Shown here piece by piece: positions 56,526 through 64,000 of a stretch of 64,000 nt of DNA. The stretch covers positions 1-64,000 of IMG/VR virus record IMGVR_UViG_3300033148_006239. The stretch is one strand, 5' to 3'. Numbering within the stretch: the stretch's first letter is position 1; each line of letters starts with the position of its first letter. Under the pieces are notes generated by a model. It did not search any database. It was not told the DNA's origin and saw only the letters and a list, made by a program, of their open reading frames with translations. The translations under genes were made by a program, and so were the position numbers. The DNA is from a virus.

Positions 56526-59500
56526 TAATAATGGATCTCCTTTATAGTAAAGTTATAATTTGTCGTAGTTAATGGATTTAAATTGTTAAAAAATATACTA
56601 TAAAATTCTGTAAAAGAAGTATAATCTAACGGTGGATAATCTACTTTAACCCCTTCTAGTGATCCATTATCAACAACTTCAATAGCTGAAGATTTCCATT
56701 CTGCAGAACCCGTAGAATCCGCCTGAATGGGATAAACCCAATAAATTTCAGAACTACTATCACCCCTCATTTGTTTATGAAGAGAAACTATACCATTATT
56801 ATTGTTTATAGTATACCAAACACTACTTTGAGCATTAAATAATGTTTTCTTTGCAAAAAATCCTGAATATATAGGAAATAATAATTCATGTCTATTAACA
56901 GCAAAAGTAGTTCTTATAAAATTCCACTGTCCATGATTAAAAATAAAATTATTATCTTTAGATAAATCTGTAGTATAACCAGATCCAATTATTTTATTAC
57001 TTCCTGCAGAATTAATAAATGAAAACGGAAAACCAAAAAGAAAAACATAATTATCTGTAATATTTGTTTTACCTAAATCAGTATAAGTTCCAGGGATAAC
57101 TCCTCCAGGACGATGTGCTAGCAATATTTTACCTGTAGTATTAGTAAAATTTGTTCCTCCAAATGTGTTTCCTGATCCTGCTTCTGATAAAATATCTACA
57201 GTTATTGTTTGATCTGAAGAATGTGTCCCTCCAGAAATTGCTGTAATTTGTACAGTGTGCCAAATATTATTTTGATCGAAGGAAGACTCCGATTCAGCAT
57301 TTTCTTGTATAATAGCTATATCTCCAATTTTCCATTGATATTTATTACTTCTTGCATGTGAGTTTAAAGTTATTGTTTCACTAGTATCTCCACCTTGACC
57401 TGTTCCCGTTAAAGCTACAATAGATTCGGGACCACGATATACTCCCATACCTTTAAATTCATTTGTTGAAGAATCAAATAATGCGTAAACGGCCATATTA
57501 ATTTCAGATTGTGTATATCCAGTAATTGGCATATTATCTAATATTCCACCCGTATCAGTTAATAAATCAATAGTTGTTGTTTCAAAATCAAATGTCCATT
57601 TTGCTATATTAGTTATAAATACTAATTCTTTTTGTGTATTAAAAACAAAACCACTTGATCCATTACCAAAATGATTTTTTAATAAATAAAACTTTGATTC
57701 ATCTGCAAGATCATAATATCCACCTCCATGTACAACATTTTCTAACATACCATGAAATGGAAGATTTGTATTTGATATTTTACCATTTGCATCTAATTGT
57801 GGAATCCCGTTAGGTTGATTTATATCAGTTATTTTAGCCGGAGTAACTACGTTATCTTTAATATGTCTTGTTTCAACTTGATCACTTGCTAATTCTGATA
57901 ATCCTTCAAACCAATGAATATTTTTGGCAATCTTCATACTAGAAACGCCAACAACTAAACCATCATTTAAATTATCTTTTCTATATAAAATAATAGGTCT
58001 ATTATATGCAGTAGTAATCGCCGTTAATGTTGAATTTGTAGCTGTTATTATTCTAATATTTAATCCTGTAGTTACATATTCACTTACATCAATATCTGCA
58101 TAAAAGCAATCATTATTTTCTAATGTTACAGAATCACCATCTTTACTTACAAAATGTATTCTTATGAATCTTTCTGGATTATTTTTAATATGTATTGTAA
58201 TATATCCACCAACACCTTGTTGAAGATCAGTGTTGTTTATTGGACCTGCTTGATCATCTATTAAAAATAATCTTGTTTGTTTTATATTAAAAGGAAACGT
58301 TAAAGATTTTTCAAAACCAATAAATTGATAATGCTCAGTTGCACCAGATTTCCAAAAACTATTTGAAAATATCTCATAATTACCCGATGTTGTAATTAAT
58401 GTATCTGGGCCAGATACAGCACCTGTTGATATTTCTCTATAATGTAAATTACCTGTAGATTGATCATCAAAAACAATTGAAATATTATCAATTGTATCAT
58501 TCCAAACACCACCTAAGGTACCTAATACATTACTACCAGCATCAAACGACACTAACACTATCGCAGCGGCACTATTATCGGATATAACTCTTAATACATC
58601 GACTTGATTTGTTGACGTATTAAACCCTGTAATAAGACAATAATCAGTTCCTGTATTATTATTACAAAATACCAAATTAGCCATAACAAAATTTGATGTT
58701 GATAATGTCCGTTCTGTTCCTAATGCTAAAGCATCGTCAATTGTATTTGTTAAAAATGTAGTACTTGCATCACTATATGCTCCAAATAAAAACAATGACC
58801 CATTATAATCTATACTTACACCATCATCTGGAACAACTGATGTAGATATCGTAGTCAATGTTCCTAATGTATCTGTTGTATTAACAATGGCTCTAAAAGC
58901 GAGTGAAGAGCTTTGTGCCCATATAATACCAATTTTATCATTAGCAGTATCATAAGCTATATCATAGGCTTTTTTATATCCAGAATAATGAGGATTATCA
59001 TTTAGTGTCGCAATAACATCTTGAACTGGATATGTTCCAAATGCATTAATATTATCAATTGAATTAGTCAATGTCAGTGTTAAAACTCCACCTGAATCAT
59101 CTAAAGATAATTTTCTTGATCTTATTTCAATTTCTGCAGTTGATGACGTTTGATGCAAATAAAAAACTATATAATCTGTTCCAACAATAATTGTTTTAGG
59201 ACTATGAACAATGCCCTCGTCGACTATAAGTTCGTTACTATACGTATCTGTTGTTTTTTTATAGATTCTACAAATTATTTTATGATAATCAGGATCTATT
59301 TCACTTTGAATTGCGTAAAAATGATATGTACCATCTGTGTTAATTGATGAATCTATCGGATTTAATATTTCTTTATTTGCACTATATAATTTATCATTAT
59401 CTTTGTCAAAATATAAAGAAATATTTTCAGATCCAAAACTATAATATCTACCATATAATTCACTTAAATTTGTATCAAAAGCTTCTACAGTTTCTAATCT

Positions 59501-60208
59501 TTCACCTGCTTCTTCTAAGGCTTCGTCTACATTATCAACTGATGGTGCGTAAAATGCTCCAGTATTATTAAATCCAATATTGGCGGCGTTACCAGATGTT
59601 ATAGATTCTTTTCTATCTCTATAAATATCTGCTTCTGCTATCTGAGTCATTCCATAATATTTTAAAATATCACCTAAATAAATCCAATTTGGTTCAGTAA
59701 AAGGTTTATCTTGTCTATAAACTTTCTTTTGTTCAAGAGTTAAAGCTGCTGGATCAAACTCTGCTCCTTTAAGTACTTTTATTACAAAACTATCTTCAAC
59801 AATATGCCAAAATCTATCACCGCGTGCATCGATCTGTTGATCACTTAAATCAACATCATAAGCAATAAAAATAGTATTCCATGCTTCAAAATCTATAGTC
59901 GTAACATTTGTTGGATTTTCATCAACATCTTGACTTATATCAATATCATTAGTTGATTCAACATTTATACTTTTTCCATTTAATGCTCTTGATGTACCAG
60001 GAAGTAAATCAAGTGTCATATCTGGTGATGGACTATTTTCTATTAATGCTAATTCTCTTTGATTTTCAGGCAATGAAACTGTTTCTAATATTCCATTTAT
60101 TTGTGCATCAATAGCGATACTTTCAGCTGCTTTTTCAATTACATCAAATATTTGTTGTAAATCATCATTAGCAAATAAATATTTATATCCATATCGAAAC
60201 CTATCCAT
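56525..60208 (-). CDS. Tail fibre / receptor-binding protein
   Basis: 1,227 residues. Repetitive beta-rich sequence with Asn/Thr/Ser bias. The stretch 'VETRHIKDNVVTPAKITDIN' followed by 'GIPQLDANGKISNTNLP' (about residues 785-815) is a linker typical of phage fibres. No peptidase or chaperone domain seen. It follows the gpI-like baseplate gene, as in P2-like and T4-like tails, and would bind the host surface. Confidence 0.85.
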   Translation of the reverse strand: MDRFRYGYKYLFANDDLQQIFDVIEKAAESIAIDAQINGILETVSLPENQRELALIENSPSPDMTLDLLPGTSRALNGKSINVESTNDIDISQDVDENPTNVTTIDFEAWNTIFIAYDVDLSDQQIDARGDRFWHIVEDSFVIKVLKGAEFDPAALTLEQKKVYRQDKPFTEPNWIYLGDILKYYGMTQIAEADIYRDRKESITSGNAANIGFNNTGAFYAPSVDNVDEALEEAGERLETVEAFDTNLSELYGRYYSFGSENISLYFDKDNDKLYSANKEILNPIDSSINTDGTYHFYAIQSEIDPDYHKIICRIYKKTTDTYSNELIVDEGIVHSPKTIIVGTDYIVFYLHQTSSTAEIEIRSRKLSLDDSGGVLTLTLTNSIDNINAFGTYPVQDVIATLNDNPHYSGYKKAYDIAYDTANDKIGIIWAQSSSLAFRAIVNTTDTLGTLTTISTSVVPDDGVSIDYNGSLFLFGAYSDASTTFLTNTIDDALALGTERTLSTSNFVMANLVFCNNNTGTDYCLITGFNTSTNQVDVLRVISDNSAAAIVLVSFDAGSNVLGTLGGVWNDTIDNISIVFDDQSTGNLHYREISTGAVSGPDTLITTSGNYEIFSNSFWKSGATEHYQFIGFEKSLTFPFNIKQTRLFLIDDQAGPINNTDLQQGVGGYITIHIKNNPERFIRIHFVSKDGDSVTLENNDCFYADIDVSEYVTTGLNIRIITATNSTLTAITTAYNRPIILYRKDNLNDGLVVGVSSMKIAKNIHWFEGLSELASDQVETRHIKDNVVTPAKITDINQPNGIPQLDANGKISNTNLPFHGMLENVVHGGGYYDLADESKFYLLKNHFGNGSSGFVFNTQKELVFITNIAKWTFDFETTTIDLLTDTGGILDNMPITGYTQSEINMAVYALFDSSTNEFKGMGVYRGPESIVALTGTGQGGDTSETITLNSHARSNKYQWKIGDIAIIQENAESESSFDQNNIWHTVQITAISGGTHSSDQTITVDILSEAGSGNTFGGTNFTNTTGKILLAHRPGGVIPGTYTDLGKTNITDNYVFLFGFPFSFINSAGSNKIIGSGYTTDLSKDNNFIFNHGQWNFIRTTFAVNRHELLFPIYSGFFAKKTLFNAQSSVWYTINNNNGIVSLHKQMRGDSSSEIYWVYPIQADSTGSAEWKSSAIEVVDNGSLEGVKVDYPPLDYTSFTEFYSIFFNNLNPLTTTNYNFTIKEIHY

Positions 60209-60218
60209 AATAAACTCC

Positions 60219-60830
60219 TCAATTTAATCTTGATGTTTCTTCTAATTCTGAAAAACCTAATTGAAATCTATCGTCAATATCAATAAGATCTGATAATTCC
60301 CAACTAAAAACATATTCATGTGTTATAGCTCTTAAATATGTAACAATTCTTTTAATATCTCTTTTTAATGCATCTGTTAAAACACCATCATATGATAACA
60401 ATGTTTTAGAGATAAAAGTATGAACATCTGATAGATATGTACTAAATCCTAATTCTGAAAAATCTAATAACCATAGTCCTTCTTCTTCTGCGGTTAATTC
60501 TTTAAATTCTAATTCAATATTATAAAGCAGTCTTACAACATTAATAATAACTTGAGTCGTTCCTCTTGTTTTATTTATAATAGGTAAAAACTGTAATAAT
60601 TTTCTTTTTTGTATTTCTGTTAAATCTAAATCTAATGTCCAACCTCTTTCTAAGATATAATTCCATAAATAAACTTCATCTCTTTCAAATAAATTTGATT
60701 GTTCTCTTAATCTTAAAAAATCAGTATATGCTTGACAAATAACTTCTTCTAAGATTTCTATATATAACTCAACATTAGTATCTGTTAAAAGAAATTCTGG
60801 AACATATTTTTTTAAATCAAATATCGCCAT
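60219..60830 (-). CDS. Baseplate/tail protein I (gpI-like)
   Basis: 203 residues. 'KYVPEFLLTDTNVELYIEIL' at the start, 'ILERGWTLDLDLTEIQKRKL' and 'KTRGTTQVIINVVRLLYNIE' match the P2 gpI/phage tail protein I layout. It joins baseplate to fibre. The start overlaps the J-like gene stop by one base. Confidence 0.8.
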   Translation of the reverse strand: MAIFDLKKYVPEFLLTDTNVELYIEILEEVICQAYTDFLRLREQSNLFERDEVYLWNYILERGWTLDLDLTEIQKRKLLQFLPIINKTRGTTQVIINVVRLLYNIELEFKELTAEEEGLWLLDFSELGFSTYLSDVHTFISKTLLSYDGVLTDALKRDIKRIVTYLRAITHEYVFSWELSDLIDIDDRFQLGFSELEETSRLN

Positions 60831-62497
60831 TATAGTGCCAATTGAGTTCCATCTTTATTAAATGCAGTCAAAGTAATATTAATCAATCTTGGAATTGATA
60901 ATTGATCAATTGCTAAATCATCTACAGGACCATCAAGTAAAACTTTAGTTACACCATAACCTCTAAAATTTTCTATTAAAGCTATTATTCTACTTCTTGG
61001 TATTTCTTCAAGTTCTGTACCCCAATTTATTGAAAAACTTCCATCAATTTTTTTTGATGTAAAACCAAAAGATGTTTCAAGAGATCCTCTAATTAAGTTA
61101 ATTGTTGATAACCACGGAGAATTATTTTCAAAAAAAACTCTAGCGTCAATATCCCAATCTTGATAAATTGCTTCTGTTATAATTGTATTAGACGCGACAT
61201 TACCAAATGTTGGTCTTTTTGATGCATCCGTATAAATATCAATAATACTATTCTTTAAAGTATCATCTACTGCTATTCCTATTCCAGGAACAACATAAAT
61301 TAGAACTTGAAATTCATCTAAAGAGAGTGGAATATCTTTTTCTCTAGTATATGGATTGTCAATAACAAATGCTCTTTGTATATCTGCTAAAGCAACTGCG
61401 TTTATTTCAAATTCTTCTCTTGTAATACTTCTATTTGATGACGCATTCCAAACTGATATATTTTTTCTTCCACTTTCAATTGTTTCTCTATTTTCTCCAC
61501 CAGTCGGAGCAAATCTATTTGTTACAGTTAAATCATTTACTGATTGTGCTTCAGAATCAAATATTGTACTTGTAATCTTATTTATTTGTCCAGTTTGAAT
61601 ACTATTAGCACCAATACCACCACCAAACGCGTATCTAACTAAGATTTGTTCTTCAGGAATTTTTCCATAATCGTCATTATTGCCAAATACAACAAACATA
61701 TTTTCATCTTGAGTATATTCTAATGCATAAAATTCTTCACCTGGTGGAGCAAGCAATATTGATTCTATTAAGGTCCATAATTTATTACCAACTGTGACTA
61801 CGACTGTATCATTTATAACTCCTATATTATTTAAAGGATATCTTTGATCTTTAATTCCAATTTGACCATTAAATAAATTACTTGTACTAATATGATTTCT
61901 AGCATTAACAGTAATAGATCTTGATCCTGCTAAAATTACTGCATATTGTAATGTTTCAAATTTACGTAAACCATCAGCAGATGACACAACAGTTTTTTCT
62001 GGAATAACAACATCAAAACTATGTACTGTATCTAATTTAAATAACAAATTTACAATTGCAGACTTTCTTCCTTTTAAAGCATATAAATATTCTTGTGCTT
62101 TCCAAATTAAAGACTCATAATTATTTAGTGTAGGTAATGTATTATTAGTAAATATTTGATCACCTAAATAAAATAATTTATCTAATTGAGCAGACATTAT
62201 CTCTAAAATAAGTGTTCCGACTTCTCTTTTATTAAAATTAGTCCACTCAGGAAATCTTTTACTTGCGGCGTCTATAGATTCAAGCATAATACCATAAAAT
62301 TCTTTTTCAAAGAATGATGTTTTAATAGGTTCAATACTATCTAAACTCGTTGATAAATCTCTAACTGAACTAATAACATTAAATACTAATTGCTTATCGT
62401 CTTCTGTAACAATATCTTCAGGAGAATTAATATGATTAATATCATTAATTTTTAGAATTGATTCTAATGAATTTTTAACTATTTCACCTGGTTTCAT
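60830..62497 (-). CDS. Baseplate wedge protein (gpJ/gp6-like)
   Basis: 555 residues. 'LMLESIDAASKRFPEWTNFN' then '...GTLILEIMSAQLDKLFYLGD' early, the central 'APTGGENRETIESGR' with 'REEFEINAVALADIQRAFVI', and 'FQVLIYVVPG' are characteristic of baseplate J/gp6 proteins. It forms the wedge ring around the tail hub. It overlaps both neighbours. Confidence 0.88.
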   Translation of the reverse strand: MKPGEIVKNSLESILKINDINHINSPEDIVTEDDKQLVFNVISSVRDLSTSLDSIEPIKTSFFEKEFYGIMLESIDAASKRFPEWTNFNKREVGTLILEIMSAQLDKLFYLGDQIFTNNTLPTLNNYESLIWKAQEYLYALKGRKSAIVNLLFKLDTVHSFDVVIPEKTVVSSADGLRKFETLQYAVILAGSRSITVNARNHISTSNLFNGQIGIKDQRYPLNNIGVINDTVVVTVGNKLWTLIESILLAPPGEEFYALEYTQDENMFVVFGNNDDYGKIPEEQILVRYAFGGGIGANSIQTGQINKITSTIFDSEAQSVNDLTVTNRFAPTGGENRETIESGRKNISVWNASSNRSITREEFEINAVALADIQRAFVIDNPYTREKDIPLSLDEFQVLIYVVPGIGIAVDDTLKNSIIDIYTDASKRPTFGNVASNTIITEAIYQDWDIDARVFFENNSPWLSTINLIRGSLETSFGFTSKKIDGSFSINWGTELEEIPRSRIIALIENFRGYGVTKVLLDGPVDDLAIDQLSIPRLINITLTAFNKDGTQLAL

Positions 62498-62898
62498 TAA
62501 GCTACCCTCTTTAGTTCAAATCCACCATCTGTTCTTGTAATCGTCAATGTATTTACAATTTCAGGATTTTGTATATCTTTCCATTTTATATCAACAAATA
62601 AATCTTCTTTTTGATAATCAGTTATTACGTCAATTAATTCAATTTCAGGAACAAATTCAAGTAAAGGTTCTTGAATCCATTGAAATAATAAATTATCCAT
62701 CAAAGCAGGATCAGAATTATGATAAGGTACTAAATGTAATTTGCTTCCAAATTCAGGAAACATTTCTCTACTTCCAATTGGTGTTAATAATGTTACAGCA
62801 ATAGCAGATTCTAATTCATCTAATCGTGTTATATCAGAAAAGCTACCACTATTGAAATTAAATGGATATGTAATTGTAACAGTAGCATTACCTGACAT
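62497..62898 (-). CDS. gp25/W-like baseplate protein
   Basis: 133 residues. 'LDELESAIAVTLLTPIGSRE' with 'FPEFGSKLH' is the gp25 signature (E-P-R-x-G here L-T-P-I-G-S-R). 'DPALMDNLLFQWIQEPLLEF' and 'VDIKW' follow. It links baseplate to sheath initiation. Confidence 0.9.
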   Translation of the reverse strand: MSGNATVTITYPFNFNSGSFSDITRLDELESAIAVTLLTPIGSREMFPEFGSKLHLVPYHNSDPALMDNLLFQWIQEPLLEFVPEIELIDVITDYQKEDLFVDIKWKDIQNPEIVNTLTITRTDGGFELKRVA

Positions 62899-62899
62899 A

Positions 62900-64000
62900 T
62901 TAACCCTTTACTATATCAACAAATTCTGAATCTAATCCATCTAAATCGAACGAATTTAAAGAATTAAGTACTTGAGTAACTTCTTTAAACTCTGAAATTG
63001 CTTGTTTTGTTTGCTCTTTATCTTCATCTTCTTTTATAAATAATTCAATAAAATTTATTAAAGAAGTTATATTTGCAGGATCTAAACCACCAGCAACTAA
63101 AAAAATTCCTCCAATATAATTAGAATCTCTTTTTTGTTTATTACTAATTCCATTTGTATTTGCGATATCACTAATAAATTTATTTATTCCACCAAGTTGT
63201 GGTTGAATTGTTTTTATAACTAAAAATTCGCCATTAATAGACAATGTTAATTTATCCAATAAAATTAATATTCTATTTCTTATTGAATCAACTACGTTTG
63301 TTACAGTTTCTATTTTTTCTGATAGTGAATTTGAAATTGCATCAAGAAGATTTTCTTTTCTACCTATTTGTTCATATAGACTATCAATAAAAAATTTTAT
63401 TTCATTTTTTAATGTTTCTATTTCAGGAATTAACCATTGTAAAGTTGTTCCAAACCAATCACCATCACCAAAATTTCCAAAAAATCTTTTCTTTAAGAAA
63501 TCGACACCATCAGTTCTTTGTAATGGAACAATTTGGCTTGTTTCATTTGTATTAATTATTTGTGTTGCATCAAAATTACCAAAAGTTGTTCTATCGATAT
63601 GTCTTCCGAGTAAATCAGTAAATACTAATGTTTCAATTAACGATAAAGATTCTCGCAATTTAGCTGCAACTTGTGGAGCTGTATAAAGTTCTATTGCTGC
63701 TGTATATTCATGACCATATAAAATAGGTATATCATCAATACGATTAATATCTAGTTCTTTTTCACCAATATTTTTATATATACCATCTTCGGGTAAATTA
63801 AGATCAACTAATATATCTGTAACTTTATTTGATTCAATATCTCTAGCTTTTATTGATGTAACTTTAATCCAATGTGGAAAACTCAATTTATCCCATTCTA
63901 ATGATAATGAATTTTTATTAAAAATACTTGTAAATCTGAATTTTAAATTCGCATCAATTTCTTTTTGTACTTGTATATTTGAAAATGTTATAAAATTTAT
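62900..64000 (-). CDS. Baseplate/tail protein, N-terminus outside the window
   Basis: The frame stays open to the right edge (64000). A TTG codon at 63886 is not a credible start because protein-like sequence continues upstream ('SLSLEWDKLSFPHWIKV'). The visible 366 residues include beta-rich N-terminal and helical C-terminal parts ('FFIDSLYEQIGRKENLLDAI'). A structural tail protein by position. Family not recognised. Confidence 0.7.
   Translation of the reverse strand: MNFITFSNIQVQKEIDANLKFRFTSIFNKNSLSLEWDKLSFPHWIKVTSIKARDIESNKVTDILVDLNLPEDGIYKNIGEKELDINRIDDIPILYGHEYTAAIELYTAPQVAAKLRESLSLIETLVFTDLLGRHIDRTTFGNFDATQIINTNETSQIVPLQRTDGVDFLKKRFFGNFGDGDWFGTTLQWLIPEIETLKNEIKFFIDSLYEQIGRKENLLDAISNSLSEKIETVTNVVDSIRNRILILLDKLTLSINGEFLVIKTIQPQLGGINKFISDIANTNGISNKQKRDSNYIGGIFLVAGGLDPANITSLINFIELFIKEDEDKEQTKQAISEFKEVTQVLNSLNSFDLDGLDSEFVDIVKG

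Noticed and set aside
1-64000. CRISPR arrays, insertion sequences and tRNA genes
   Set aside because: No regularly spaced palindromic repeat array, transposase gene or tRNA cloverleaf was found by reading; short AT-rich tRNAs cannot be fully excluded without a covariance scan.

Overview
The window is a 64 kb piece of a large, strongly AT-rich tailed-phage genome. It is dense with short, mostly overlapping genes in two long blocks. The phage identity rests on a contractile-tail baseplate set at the right end (gp25/W-like, J/gp6-like and gpI-like proteins, then a 1,227-residue fibre), an endolysin/holin-like cassette and a self-contained replication set. Genes use ATG starts with good Shine-Dalgarno (SD) sequences and TGA as a stop, so the host reads code 11 and uses canonical SD initiation. 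The host cannot be named. A possible overlapping spanin-like pair hints at a Gram-negative, weakly.

Layout. Positions 1-1980 carry almost no convincing gene: a 485-base tract with no G at all, an iteron-like repeat pair, inverted repeats and two doubtful small ORFs. A leftward gene begins at position 12 and leaves the window. Positions 1980-11310 (+ strand) hold about 22 small, probably early genes, several related to each other. Many are preceded by a short hairpin directly before the SD. This block ends with a nucleoside deoxyribosyltransferase-like protein and an ATP-dependent DNA ligase. Three strong hairpins (11326-11482) separate it from the leftward block.

The leftward block (11621-64000, - strand) read right to left runs: baseplate and tail fibre (64.0-56.3 kb); endolysin and membrane/lysis proteins (56.3-53.8 kb); helicase loader, replicative helicase, flap-type exonuclease, a structured-RNA candidate, Lar-like protein and primase (52.8-47.0 kb); an FtsZ/tubulin-like GTPase and a sigma-like factor (46.7-45.0 kb); a nucleotide or base-modification cluster with FAD oxidoreductase, MazG-HAD fusion, uracil-DNA-glycosylase-like protein, dNMP-kinase-like protein, epimerase, ThyX-like enzyme and methyltransferase (45.0-39.0 kb); DnaE-type DNA polymerase, poly-Asp protein, SSB, RecA/UvsX, SbcD and SbcC (38.8-27.8 kb); HNH, RuvC-like and DHH proteins; a class II ribonucleotide reductase interrupted by two inteins (25.2-20.7 kb); MazG-like protein; an HNH homing-type endonuclease; a UvsW-like helicase; two HU-like proteins; and many small unknowns.

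Together the phage supplies its own dNTPs (RNR, ThyX-like, kinase, MazG-like), a bacterial-type replisome (DnaE, DnaG, DnaB, DnaC-like, SSB) and a T4-style recombination set (UvsX, 46/47-like SbcCD, UvsW, RuvC-like). It also has possible transcription control through a sigma-like factor and a filament-forming tubulin homologue. The most unusual features are the G-free tract, the hairpin-SD leader array, the duplicated two-part promoter, the 149-nt RNA candidate and the nucleotide-modification-like cluster.
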